Source of the DNA: Colwellia chukchiensis
GTDB lineage: Bacteria > Pseudomonadota > Gammaproteobacteria > Enterobacterales > Alteromonadaceae
Assembly: GCF_002104455.1 (NCBI RefSeq)
Contig: NZ_NBOC01000002.1
Coordinates: 42,369 to 106,368, forward strand
DNA: 64,000 bases
Reading direction: 5' to 3'
Shown one piece after another: positions 1-9,253 of the stretch; position 1 is the first letter of the stretch; each line of letters starts with the position of its first letter. The position numbers and the translations under genes are program-made. The notes below the pieces were generated by a model. It did not search any database, was not told the origin of the DNA, and was given only the letters and a program-made list of their open reading frames with translations.

Positions 1-69
1 TTTTTTCCAGTCTGTTTCCAGAGCCCATGAAAGGAATGTTCTGAAGGCTCGGTTTTTGGAGTTGATAAT

Positions 70-261
70 CTATTGGCATGATTTACTCAACGGTTTGTAT
101 GCTTTGTCATTATTGTTCCAAGTTTGAATGCAACCAGTCCAACGATCAGCTCTGACTTCAAAACCTAACCTTGTTCCAAGGTACTCGTACCGAAACATAA
201 CTGAGAAAATAATGATGCCCAGTAAAGCAACGATTGCTAAAAGAAATGTTGAATGTTTCAC
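70..261 (-). CDS. small single-pass membrane protein, unknown function
   Basis: A 63-residue protein with one hydrophobic segment (about residues 6-24, FLLAIVALLGIIIFSV), then a short polar tail with two Cys (C44, C62). The reading frame opens with GTG, and an AAGGAA ribosome-binding site sits about seven bases upstream, which argues that it is translated. The topology suggests an inner-membrane anchor with a small periplasmic tail; the two Cys could form a disulfide there (inference). I recognise no family. Its neighbour on the right is a dead transposase, so it may be cargo or a remnant at an old insertion site. Confidence 0.45.
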   Translation of the reverse strand: MKHSTFLLAIVALLGIIIFSVMFRYEYLGTRLGFEVRADRWTGCIQTWNNNDKAYKPLSKSCQ

Positions 262-535
262 AAATGTTCCTTAGGCAGCTAACAATTTAGTATTTATGCG
301 ACACGTAGTTTGTGTTGCATAATCGCTTGTTGAGCTGAGGCGATACCTGCTCGGAATATCAGCGTTGGTATTATTTATGCCTTGGGGATTTGCTTTTTTG
401 AACTACACCGCCAAACAACTAATTTAATTAGATCACTTGGCTTTCTTGCATCATCCCTGCATGCTCAGCGTTTTATTTTGTCTCCATTACACCTAATTTC
501 ACTCGATTAATCAATTGAATTAACAAGGGCTGTCG

Positions 536-1006
536 CCCAAAATCGCCATATTGGCAGGCTGCATGGCGCATGCGCGTCGTAAGTTTATTGAGGCGAAAAC
601 CGTGCAAGGAAAAAAACAAAACAGGTAAAGTGGATGTGGTCTTGAATTTAATCGGTAAGCTCTATGGGATTGAAGCGACTGTCAAACCAAAAAATGCGGA
701 TAAAAAACACCAAGTACGGCAAGAGAAGTCAGCAGTAGTATTCGATAAAATAAATACGTGGGCGGTGAACAAGACAGCAAAAAAACCGCCGAAAAGCAAA
801 CTAGGCGAAGCCTTAACTTATTGGCACAACCAAGCTCACAAACGTGAGAGCTATCTTAAAGATGGGGGTTCAACATGGATAATAATCGTGCAGAGCGAGC
901 AGTAAAGCCATTTGTTATCGGCCGTAAAAACTGGCTGTTCTCAAACACTGAGCGCGATGTAAAGGCGAGTGCGGTACTTAGTTTAGTGTTGAATATGCAG
1001 TTTTAG
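536..1006 (+). pseudogene. decayed IS66-family transposase (C-terminal part)
   Basis: Three reading frames in series give recognisable pieces of an IS66 transposase. From 551 comes a GCMAHARRKF segment. From about 620 comes KVDVVLNLIGKLYGIE and onward to [16 protein letters not shown]. From 875 comes the hallmark [16 protein letters not shown]...RKNW...KASA near the C-terminus. The frame breaks fall in an A-run near 609-615 and a G-run near 863-868, so at least two frameshifts separate the parts. The N-terminal half and the accessory TnpA/TnpB genes are absent. The last stop is TAG at 1004. I see no terminal inverted repeats, so the element is immobile debris. Confidence 0.85.
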
Positions 1007-1155
1007 CTGACAAATACAAAAGATCTTGCGCTTTTTAAGTGTTTTTGAATCAAAGATTTTTTACTTATTCCGTAGTATTAAAAGTGTTGAAAATATAACA
1101 GGTACTTATAACAAATATAATAAAGTGCCTAACACTAAACTTAGAGGGTAGTCAT

Positions 1156-3327
1156 ATGTCATTAATCAACCAGTTTCTTCCTAAGAAAATTACCTTGGCG
1201 GTTCTCGTCGCGATATCAGGAAACAGCGCAGTCTATGCGAATGAGTCAGACAGTAAAAGTAATATAGAAGAAATTGAAAAAATTGTTGTGACCGCGCGTG
1301 GACGAACTGAAACCTTGCAACAAATTCCAGACTCAGTCACTGTGTTTAATGATGACGACATCAAAGCTGCCCGTATAACGTCGATTAAAGACTTTTCAGC
1401 GCTGACACCTAATTTAAATGTATCAAGCAACTTTCGTTCAGGGCTAAATTTTGTCACGGTTCGAGGTTTGATCACACCGCAAGTTGGCGAAGCCCCTATC
1501 GCTTATGTTGTTGATGGTATTACCGTACCTAACTTAGAATTTATTAACCAAGGTTTACATGATATTGAGCGAATTGAAGTACTAAGAGGCCCACAAGGTG
1601 CATTGTATGGCAAGAACGCCATTGGTGGTGCAATAAATATTGTTACTAAACAAGCATCCGACGACATTGAAGGTAGTATGCAAGTATCCATTGCAGAAGG
1701 TAATGATCAAAAGTTAAATGTCGCCATGAGCGGGCCCATTGTTCAGGATAAAGCGTACTTTAGAGTTTCAGCTAACTATCAAGACTTTGATGGTTTAATT
1801 GACAACCCGTACTTAAATGAAAAAGTAGACTATGTCGATGGGGCGTTTGGCACGCAAGGCATGTTAGAGTTTTATTTAAGTGATTATACGTCGCTGACTT
1901 TCCATGGTAACTATTCTGAAAAAACTCAGGGTAGTAACTACATGGCCTATATTGCTAAAGCTGAGTTAGAAGATTTTTCAGTAAAGCCAGATGCGAATGC
2001 TGTTGGTCTTGATGAATCTACACTTTGGTCTGTTTCTGCAAAGCTCGATCATGAAACTGATTTTGGTGAGTTGACGCTGATTGCGTCGGCAAATGATTCA
2101 GACATTATGTTTTTCTCTGATGGTGATTTCACTCATCAAGAGGCTAGTGAAGATAACTTTTACTTTCCAATCACGCAAATTAACCCGATAACAGAAGATG
2201 CTAGCAGTGTAGAGGCTCGCTTTACTTCACCAAGTGATGAACGTTTACGTTGGGTAGTGGGAACATTTTATGAGTCAAAGAATCGAGAAGTATCTTATGA
2301 TCAAGTATGGGATTTAACCCCGACAGAGCGCGTAACTTATCAAGATGTTTTAACCAATATTTCAGCTGATCCAAGCTTGGTTTTTGTCGGTGAAAAAACC
2401 GTACAGGAAAGCACGGCTTATGCTGTGTTTGGTCAAGCAAACTATGACATGAGAGATGATGTAGAGTTAACCGTTGCGCTGCGCTATGACTCTGAAGAAC
2501 GAGACGCATTTGATGAGCGTGACCCAGCCGCTTCACAAGTGAGTGAGACTTTTAGTGAGTTGCAACCGAAAGCGTCAATTGCTTGGCAAATGACCGAACA
2601 ACACCTGCTTTATAGCACTTACTCAAAGGGCTTTAGATCCGGCGGTTTTAATGAATATTCGCCAAGCGTTATTCGTAAATATGATCAGGAAGTTTCAGAT
2701 ACCGTAGAGTTAGGCCTTAAAACAACGTGGCTTGATGGCAAAGTATGGTTGAATATGTCGTTATTTCATATTGAGCAACAAGATGCACAATTTACTCGCT
2801 TAAATCCAGATACCTTTACCTTAGAAAATTTAAATATTGATGAAGTGGCAATTGATGGTTTTGAGCTAGAAATGTCGGCATCAATAACGGACAACTTAAG
2901 CATCAATTTTGGTCTTGGTTTAATCGACAATGAAATTACTAAAAATAAAGGCACTGACATTCTTTCGGGAAGAAATTTAGCTGAAACAGAAGGCGGTACT
3001 ATGCCGTATGTATCAGATTTCAACATCAATGGTTCAATTGATTACTCAACAGAGGCATTTGCAGATTATGTATTTAAAGCCCGCCTTGCCTTTAATACGT
3101 TAGGACCTCGTTCATTTGATATTTTTAATGACGACACGGGCGAATCGGATAAACATACATTTTTGAATGCCAACCTTACCTTAGAAAATGAGCAATGGTC
3201 AGCGTCACTATTTGTTTCTAACTTAACCGATGAAGCTTCTCCTGAAACGGTATTTTTATTCAATCCATTAATCCGTATGCGTAACCAACCTCGTCAAGTT
3301 GGCGCACAAGTGCGGTATAACTTCTAG
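1156..3327 (+). CDS. TonB-dependent outer-membrane receptor
   Basis: A 723-residue receptor that imports a ligand across the outer membrane using TonB energy. Residues 1-29 form a signal peptide (hydrophobic, ending AVYANES). A TonB-box-like stretch (EKIVVTA, about 42-48) is followed by the plug domain (RIEVLRGPQGALYGKNAIGGAINIVTK), and the C-terminus is a beta-barrel ending in the aromatic F of RYNF. The length is typical for the family. A strong hairpin terminator follows directly. The hydantoinase genes lie 185 bases downstream in the same direction, so the ligand may be the substrate of HyuA/HyuB, but the sequence does not identify it. The upstream gap to the IS66 remnant is about 150 bases and AT-rich, with room for its own promoter. 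Confidence 0.9.
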   Translation: MSLINQFLPKKITLAVLVAISGNSAVYANESDSKSNIEEIEKIVVTARGRTETLQQIPDSVTVFNDDDIKAARITSIKDFSALTPNLNVSSNFRSGLNFVTVRGLITPQVGEAPIAYVVDGITVPNLEFINQGLHDIERIEVLRGPQGALYGKNAIGGAINIVTKQASDDIEGSMQVSIAEGNDQKLNVAMSGPIVQDKAYFRVSANYQDFDGLIDNPYLNEKVDYVDGAFGTQGMLEFYLSDYTSLTFHGNYSEKTQGSNYMAYIAKAELEDFSVKPDANAVGLDESTLWSVSAKLDHETDFGELTLIASANDSDIMFFSDGDFTHQEASEDNFYFPITQINPITEDASSVEARFTSPSDERLRWVVGTFYESKNREVSYDQVWDLTPTERVTYQDVLTNISADPSLVFVGEKTVQESTAYAVFGQANYDMRDDVELTVALRYDSEERDAFDERDPAASQVSETFSELQPKASIAWQMTEQHLLYSTYSKGFRSGGFNEYSPSVIRKYDQEVSDTVELGLKTTWLDGKVWLNMSLFHIEQQDAQFTRLNPDTFTLENLNIDEVAIDGFELEMSASITDNLSINFGLGLIDNEITKNKGTDILSGRNLAETEGGTMPYVSDFNINGSIDYSTEAFADYVFKARLAFNTLGPRSFDIFNDDTGESDKHTFLNANLTLENEQWSASLFVSNLTDEASPETVFLFNPLIRMRNQPRQVGAQVRYNF

Positions 3328-3335
3328 CAATAGTC

Positions 3336-3364
3336 AAGGCTAGCGATAGTAATCGCTAGCCTTT
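3336..3364 (+). terminator. rho-independent terminator after the TonB receptor
   Basis: A perfect stem GGCTAGCGAT / ATCGCTAGCC with a 4-base loop (AGTA) and a short T tail begins nine bases after the receptor stop codon. It should end or reduce read-through from the receptor into hyuA. Confidence 0.75.
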
Positions 3365-3368
3365 CTGG

Positions 3369-3395
3369 CGATGACAAATACATTATTTGTCATCG
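3369..3395. promoter_or_regulatory. perfect 12-bp inverted repeat before hyuA
   Basis: CGATGACAAATA and TATTTGTCATCG flank a three-base loop. It lies four bases after the terminator and has no T-run, so it is a poor second terminator. Its symmetry fits an operator for a dimeric regulator or an mRNA hairpin. The sequence TGACAAATACA also occurs at 1008-1018 upstream of the receptor gene. The Lrp/AsnC protein at 9254 or an unseen regulator could bind here; this is inference. Confidence 0.45.
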
Positions 3396-3512
3396 AAAAT
3401 TAATTGTTTTTTTAATTTATCTGTTTAGTTCAGCAAGAAAAATTTATGGCGAACTAGATAGGGTTAATTGTCGATGAATTTCAATTAACCTTGGCAAAGT
3501 AAGGTACAAATT

Positions 3513-5570
3513 ATGACCGTAAGAGTAGCAACAGACGTTGGTGGAACCTTCACTGATCTTGTCTATATTGATGAGGGTAATGTTAAAGCTGTGAAAAGCG
3601 ATACTACACCGCCAAATTTCGAACAAGGCGTAGTTAATGCTGCCATTAAAGCTGATATTAACTTGTCAGAGGTGGACTTTTTTGCCCATGGTTCTACGGT
3701 TGTTATTAATGCCATTACTGAGAGAAAAGGCGTTAAAACCGGATTGATAACGACAAAAGGCTTCCGCGATGTATTAGAAATCGCGCGTGGTAATACCCCT
3801 GATATTTTTAATAATACCTATCAAAAACCCAGCCCTTTTGTTGAGCGCCATTTGCGGTTAGAGCTTGAAGAACGCCTTGATTATAAAGGAAACGTGGTCA
3901 CGAAAATTAAATTGGCTAATTTACAAAAGCTGGTTGATTATTTTAAGTCACAACAAGTTGAAGCCATTGGCGTGTGTTTTCTACACGCGTATTTAAATCC
4001 TGAACATGAGATTAAAGCCGTAGCCGAGCTTAAACGCTTATGGCCAGAAGTTAATGTTATTGCTTCACATGAAATATCAAGTGAATGGCGTGAATATGAA
4101 AGAACCAGTACCACAGTTCTGTCAGCTTATGTTTTGCCTCCCACCCAACAATACTTGGATAAATTAAAACATAAGCTACGCGCGAATGGTTTAAATAACG
4201 ATCCTTTTATCATGCAATCCAATGGTGGTATTGCCACATTGCAGTCTGCGCGTGACAATCCGATAACATTAGTTGAGTCAGGGCCTGTGGGTGGTATTTT
4301 AGGTGCAGCCGCCTACGGTGAAGTGATTGGTGATGGCAATATTATGGCACTAGATATTGGAGGAACCACAGCAAAGTGTTCGCTGATCCATAACGGCGAA
4401 ACACGCATTACCACAGAATATGTATTAGAAAAAACCGCTAAAAAAGCCGGTTATCCCATTAAAACACCTGTCATAGATATTGTCGAAATTGGAAATGGCG
4501 GAGGCAGTATCGCTTGGATTGATGCAGCTAACAGCCTACATGTGGGGCCAGAAAGTGCAGGTTCTACACCAGGGCCTGTTGCTTACGGTCGAGGAGGTAG
4601 TGCGCCAACAACAACCGATGCCAACTTAATTACCGGTCGCATTAATAGTGAAAACTTTGCCGGCGGAGCGATACAGCCAGATATTAGTGTTGTTGAAGCA
4701 TCTTTTGATAGGTTAGCGCAACAGCTCAATGTAACCGCAATGGATGTTGCGCATGGCGTACTTAATATCGCCAACGCTAATATGGTTAATGCGCTGAAAT
4801 TAATATCCGTAAACCGTGGTTATGATCCCCGTGATTTTTCTTTAATGGCCTTTGGTGGTGGCGGCGCATTGCACGCAACCGCGTTAGCGCAAGAGTTAAA
4901 TGCTCGTAAAGTCATCATCCCGCCATTTGCTGGCGTTTTTTCTGCATGGGGCATGTTAATGATCGACTTGCGCAGAGACTATATTCAAACCCATAGATTC
5001 AGTATCAATAAGCAAAGTAAAGCTGCAGTGATTAACGCTTTTGAAGCGGTTATTTCAAAAGCGAACATGGACTATAAAAATGATGGTATTGCAGAAAATA
5101 AAGTTAAGCATGAATTGTATGTTGATGCTCGATATAGCGGACAAGAACATACCGTAAAAATTCGTCTACCCGATACTGAGCTTGATGATAGTGACTTTAT
5201 CTGTGAACTATCGGAACGTTTTCATACCGGCCACCAGCAAGAATATACGTTTAGGTTAAATGATTCAGCAATTGAAGTGGTAAACATTCACTTAGTTGCC
5301 TTTGGCATCTTAGACAAAGCAAAATTAGAGAAACTGCCGTCAAGCACGTCAACCAATGCAAGTATGGCTTTAATAGGCAAGCGCTTGGTTGATTTTGACA
5401 ATAATACGCAGCGAGCAGCGGCGATTTATGACCGTGAAAAATTACAGCCGGGCATGATGTTTAAAGGACCAGCGATTATTGAAGAAAGCACGACAACTAC
5501 CGTAGTACTACCCGGCAACAGAGTAGAAGTGGATGACTTTGGTGGTCTTCATATCTATCTTCGCGATTAA
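3513..5570 (+). CDS. hydantoinase/oxoprolinase family protein, subunit A (HyuA-like)
   Basis: A 685-residue ATP-binding subunit of the N-methylhydantoinase / 5-oxoprolinase / acetone carboxylase superfamily. Members use ATP to open a lactam or imide ring or to carboxylate a ketone, as a complex with a B subunit. Visible motifs are the N-terminal actin-like phosphate loop DVGGTFTD (residues 8-15) with HGSTVVINA, and a second phosphate-binding loop LDIGGTTAKC (about 280) followed by GNGGGSIAW. AFGGGGALHA and a small C-terminal beta domain complete it. The length is usual for HyuA. The B subunit follows after 39 bases, so the two are co-transcribed. Substrate is not readable: hydantoins, 5-oxoproline, lactams such as caprolactam and aryl ketones are all handled by relatives. 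Confidence 0.88.
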   Translation: MTVRVATDVGGTFTDLVYIDEGNVKAVKSDTTPPNFEQGVVNAAIKADINLSEVDFFAHGSTVVINAITERKGVKTGLITTKGFRDVLEIARGNTPDIFNNTYQKPSPFVERHLRLELEERLDYKGNVVTKIKLANLQKLVDYFKSQQVEAIGVCFLHAYLNPEHEIKAVAELKRLWPEVNVIASHEISSEWREYERTSTTVLSAYVLPPTQQYLDKLKHKLRANGLNNDPFIMQSNGGIATLQSARDNPITLVESGPVGGILGAAAYGEVIGDGNIMALDIGGTTAKCSLIHNGETRITTEYVLEKTAKKAGYPIKTPVIDIVEIGNGGGSIAWIDAANSLHVGPESAGSTPGPVAYGRGGSAPTTTDANLITGRINSENFAGGAIQPDISVVEASFDRLAQQLNVTAMDVAHGVLNIANANMVNALKLISVNRGYDPRDFSLMAFGGGGALHATALAQELNARKVIIPPFAGVFSAWGMLMIDLRRDYIQTHRFSINKQSKAAVINAFEAVISKANMDYKNDGIAENKVKHELYVDARYSGQEHTVKIRLPDTELDDSDFICELSERFHTGHQQEYTFRLNDSAIEVVNIHLVAFGILDKAKLEKLPSSTSTNASMALIGKRLVDFDNNTQRAAAIYDREKLQPGMMFKGPAIIEESTTTTVVLPGNRVEVDDFGGLHIYLRD

Positions 5571-5609
5571 CCCGTGGTTGTTAAAGTTTACTAAGTTGAG
5601 TACAAAGTT

Positions 5610-7286
5610 ATGAAAAAACAAGTTGATATATTTACCATAGAAATTATTAAAAACGCGCTTGTTGCTATCGGTGAAGAAATGTTTTTAGCGTTAAAGCGTA
5701 GCAGCAAAAGCCCGATTATTTATGAGTCTTTAGATTATGGCATTGGTGTTACCGATGCTAAAGGCAGGCTTATTTCTCAAGGCAATGGTATTCCGGGCTT
5801 TATTGGTACCTTAGATGCTGGTGTGCAAAATATAATTGCTAAATTTGATGCAAAAAATATTTATCCAGGCGATGTTTTTATTCTAAATGATCCCTACGCT
5901 GGTGGCGGTACACATTTATCAGATGTTTGTATGATCCGACCGGTTTTTTTTGAAAATGAACTTGTGGCATGGACAGCGAACAAAGCTCATTGGACCGAGA
6001 TTGGTGGAAAAGATCCCGGTAGTTATAGCGCAGATGCCACTGAAATTTACCAAGAAGGCTTACAGTTTCCCGGCATTAAAGTTTTTGAAAAAGGCATTGC
6101 TAATCAAGCCCTGCTTGACTTAATCGAGGTTAACGTTCGTTTACCAGAAATGACATTAGGTGACTTACAAGCCTGTGCGGCTTCATTGAAAGTGGGAGAG
6201 CAACGCTTTCTTGCGGTTATGGAAAAATACAGTCGGGACGTTACCTTAACAGCCATTGATAAATTGCTTGAACATGGTGATTTAATGGTATTAGAAAAAT
6301 TTAAAACCCTGCCTAAAGGCACTTTTGAAGCCGAAGATGTTATAGATGAAGACGGTATGGGCAATGGTCCTTTTGCGGTAAAAGTAAAAGTTACCATTAC
6401 GGATAAATTATTTACGCTCGACTTTACTGGCTCATCTGCGCAAGCCCCAGGTCCTATCAATTGTACTATGGGGGTGTTAATTTCTGCAGCTCGTGAAGTT
6501 TTTATGGGGATTGTTCAACCAGATGCGCCTGCAACGGACGGCTGTTTTCGCCGATTAGAGGTTATTTGTCCAGCAGGAACGCTATTAACCGCGCAACGCC
6601 CAGCACCAGTATCTTCATATTTTGAAGCCATGGTTTGTGCCGCAGATGTTACCCGTAAAGCACTCGCAGATGTGTTGCCCGGTATTGTTACCGCAGGACA
6701 GTTTGGCTCAGTTTGTACAATGAACTTATCAGGGACAATGCCTGAAACAAACGAACCTTACTTGTTAGTTGAACCTTTAGTAGGCGGTTGGGGAGCGGCT
6801 GTTGGAAAAGATGGTGAGTCAGGGCAATTTTGTGTGGGTAATGGCGAAACTAGTAATATCCCGATTGAAATCACGGAAGCACGCTACGGGGTGTTGGTTG
6901 AGCAGTATGCATTTAATAATGACTCTGCCGGCGCAGGTGAATTTAGAGGTGGTAATGGTGTCGTGCTCGATTATCGCATATTATCTGATAACGCTGACAT
7001 TTCTAGTTTTTTTGGCCGAGGTATCACAGCGCCGTGGGGAATTGATGAAGGAGCGGCGGGGTCATGTAATTACGTCGAAGTTTTTGACCAACAAGGGAAT
7101 GCAAAAGCACGATTTAGTAGGGCAAGCCGTTATCCTTTGAAAAAAGGCGACTTACTGCGATTAGTAACAGGTAATGGTGGCGGTTGGGGCAACCCCAGCA
7201 AAAGATCTAAAGCAGATGTGCTAAATGATGTTAAAAATGGCTTCATTTCAGCGCAAGATGCGCAGGCTATTTATAATGTTAAATAG
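5610..7286 (+). CDS. hydantoinase/oxoprolinase family protein, subunit B (HyuB-like)
   Basis: A 558-residue partner of the upstream A subunit. Typical HyuB features are the N-terminal EIIKNALVAIGEEMFLALKRSSKSPIIYE region in short blocks, the GDVFILNDPYAGGGTHLSD motif that carries likely metal or substrate ligands, HWTEIGG, and the glycine-rich C-terminus GNGGGWGNPSKR. The length matches the family. Together A and B would form a cytosolic heteromeric ATP-dependent amidohydrolase or carboxylase. An MFS transporter starts 62 bases downstream in the same direction, suggesting an A-B-transporter operon. Both subunits look intact, with no frameshift or lost motif. Confidence 0.88.
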   Translation: MKKQVDIFTIEIIKNALVAIGEEMFLALKRSSKSPIIYESLDYGIGVTDAKGRLISQGNGIPGFIGTLDAGVQNIIAKFDAKNIYPGDVFILNDPYAGGGTHLSDVCMIRPVFFENELVAWTANKAHWTEIGGKDPGSYSADATEIYQEGLQFPGIKVFEKGIANQALLDLIEVNVRLPEMTLGDLQACAASLKVGEQRFLAVMEKYSRDVTLTAIDKLLEHGDLMVLEKFKTLPKGTFEAEDVIDEDGMGNGPFAVKVKVTITDKLFTLDFTGSSAQAPGPINCTMGVLISAAREVFMGIVQPDAPATDGCFRRLEVICPAGTLLTAQRPAPVSSYFEAMVCAADVTRKALADVLPGIVTAGQFGSVCTMNLSGTMPETNEPYLLVEPLVGGWGAAVGKDGESGQFCVGNGETSNIPIEITEARYGVLVEQYAFNNDSAGAGEFRGGNGVVLDYRILSDNADISSFFGRGITAPWGIDEGAAGSCNYVEVFDQQGNAKARFSRASRYPLKKGDLLRLVTGNGGGWGNPSKRSKADVLNDVKNGFISAQDAQAIYNVK

Positions 7287-7348
7287 CCTCATTACGAGTA
7301 AATTAACTGATTTAGCCAACAGACTTTTGAAATAAGTGGAAATAATTA

Positions 7349-8506
7349 ATGCAGTATAAGCTATTTAAGACAACTAACTCAGACTTGAATTATGGACTAA
7401 GTGGCTTAGCAACAGCGCCCATAGGCTACCTTGTTTTATTGTTTTTACCTGTGTATTTAGAAGTCGTTGGTATCAATTTATCATTGACCGAGCAACAAGT
7501 TGGTTGGTTAGCGGCTACTGATTCTGTTGGCTTGGCGCTAGCAGCGTTTATTTTTTCTATTTTTATTAAACAACTAAATTTCAGAAAAGTGCTACTTGTT
7601 GGCGTTGTGGTTACGGTTGTTGGAAACTTGCTTTCTGCACTGACACACAACTTTTTAATACTCTGCTTTATAAGATCTATAACCGGTTTAGGTGAAGGGG
7701 TCATTGTTGCCGTAGGAATAAGCGCCATAGGCATGACCAAAAACCCTAATCGCTGGTTCGGCTATTATACTGCAGCCATTGTGGTCGTTCAGGCTATTGG
7801 GCTAGCATTAGTGCCCATTATTTATGCACAGCTGTCCTTGTCTGGCGTATTTATCGCCATGGCTTTATTTTACTTAATTCCTCTGGTGGTTATTAAGTTA
7901 TTACCCCATAAAAGTGATGACTATAAAGTCGCACAGGGCAATGAGACTTACCCGAAAAAGCAGCCAAGCAAACCCTTGAATTTAGGGCTGTTAAGCTTAC
8001 TCTTTTTTTATATGAGCATAGGTGGCGTGTGGACTTATATGTCTTTGATGGGCACCAGTGCTGATTTAACGCTGTCTTATGTTTCCCAAGCGCTTGCCAT
8101 TGCCATGATTGCCGGACTGCTTGGTGCTTTATTTTTTGCATTTATTGGCGAGCTGGGTAAACACACAGGGTTATTGTTTTTCTCTTTATTGCTGATGGCT
8201 TTATCGTTATGGGCATTAAACCAAGGTTTAACTGAAATGCGCTACCTTGTTTCTTTATGTGTATTTAGTTTCTTCTGGAGTATTGCTGGAGCGCGATTAT
8301 TCGCGGTTATTTCAGACGTTGATCATTCAGGAAAATACATCAGTGCGGCACAGACAGTGGTAGGTGTGGGCTATATTCTCGGGCCAATATTGGCGTCAAC
8401 CCTAGTCAACAATGCCGGCTACACTGACGTTATTATGATGGGTACCGTGTTATTTGGCCTATCGTTTATTTTTATATTACCTTTGGCGCGCATTAAGACT
8501 AGCTAA
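7349..8506 (+). CDS. MFS transporter
   Basis: A 385-residue polytopic membrane protein with about 12 hydrophobic segments. An MFS-like signature appears around residues 115-125 (RSITGLGEGVIVAVG), and a long hydrophilic loop (about 187-207) joins the two six-helix halves. It is the third gene of the hyuA-hyuB unit, so it probably carries the HyuAB substrate or a product across the inner membrane, downstream of the TonB receptor. Direction and ligand are not visible. No terminator-like hairpin separates it from hyuB. The next gene is convergent. Confidence 0.8.
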   Translation: MQYKLFKTTNSDLNYGLSGLATAPIGYLVLLFLPVYLEVVGINLSLTEQQVGWLAATDSVGLALAAFIFSIFIKQLNFRKVLLVGVVVTVVGNLLSALTHNFLILCFIRSITGLGEGVIVAVGISAIGMTKNPNRWFGYYTAAIVVVQAIGLALVPIIYAQLSLSGVFIAMALFYLIPLVVIKLLPHKSDDYKVAQGNETYPKKQPSKPLNLGLLSLLFFYMSIGGVWTYMSLMGTSADLTLSYVSQALAIAMIAGLLGALFFAFIGELGKHTGLLFFSLLLMALSLWALNQGLTEMRYLVSLCVFSFFWSIAGARLFAVISDVDHSGKYISAAQTVVGVGYILGPILASTLVNNAGYTDVIMMGTVLFGLSFIFILPLARIKTS

Positions 8507-8577
8507 TCTTGCTATGGTGATGATATCCAACTAATAATACTCAGCTCAAGCGGTGCTTAGTTGCTCAATACCGCCGC

Positions 8578-9105
8578 TTAACAGCGAGTAATAGCTATTA
8601 TTGTAATTTCATCTTTTAAGTATTCTTGCTGTTCAGCTTTTTGATAAATTAAATCAAGTACCTCTCTGCCTTTAGTAATTCGACCGAAAGCGGCGAAGCC
8701 AAGCCCATCATCGTATCGTCTACCACCATAATCTAGTTCAGGTTGGTTATTTATACAGAAAAAGAAACTGCCATCAGCCGTACCCGGCTCAAATCTCGCC
8801 ATTGAAATTGTCCCGTCTAAGTGTGAAATACCTGTCTCTTTTGTTGTTTCATGCGCTATACCCGCTAACAAATCTGGGTGTTCAGGGGGTAAACCTGCCT
8901 GAATAACATTTATTTTAGCGTTAGCGTCCTCACTTTGGTTAGCATTATTATCGGTTACGATCCTGAAAATACTACTCCCATCAAATAAGTGCTTATCAAC
9001 ATAATGTAGGAAATTAGTCACCGTTATAGGCGCTGCTTGCAAAAATAATTTGATCGTAATATTGCCTAATGGCGTTTGCAGTAAAACGGTAGGGTAAATA
9101 TTCAT
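8578..9105 (-). CDS. cyclophilin-type peptidyl-prolyl isomerase
   Basis: A 175-residue cyclophilin-like domain with no signal peptide, so cytosolic. Recognisable pieces are the N-terminal VLLQTPLGNITIKLF, PITVTNFLHYVD, the SIFRIV strand, the core GTISMAR and GSFFFCINNQPELD (the equivalent of the canonical SQFFI), and FGRITKGREVLD. The usual active-site Arg/Phe/Met pattern is partly kept (FRIV, GSFFFCI). It is transcribed away from the Lrp-type regulator across a 148-base shared promoter region and converges on the MFS gene. Its presence in a catabolic island is unusual. It might fold a pathway protein, or the fold may serve another role. Confidence 0.82.
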   Translation of the reverse strand: MNIYPTVLLQTPLGNITIKLFLQAAPITVTNFLHYVDKHLFDGSSIFRIVTDNNANQSEDANAKINVIQAGLPPEHPDLLAGIAHETTKETGISHLDGTISMARFEPGTADGSFFFCINNQPELDYGGRRYDDGLGFAAFGRITKGREVLDLIYQKAEQQEYLKDEITIIAITRC

Positions 9106-9253
9106 AATAATTCCAATAGTAATAAATAATTTAGCTAGGTTAATGGCTATTATGATGTATCTTCAGTGAATATAATTTAGTATTTAAGGCTTGAAACACA
9201 ATAATCTGCTTATTTTCAAGTAGCTTGAATATATATTTTCATATGAGGAAAAC

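Noticed and set aside
6802-7140. 112-codon frame inside hyuB
   Set aside because: Fully inside a clear coding gene on the same strand in another frame; a shadow.
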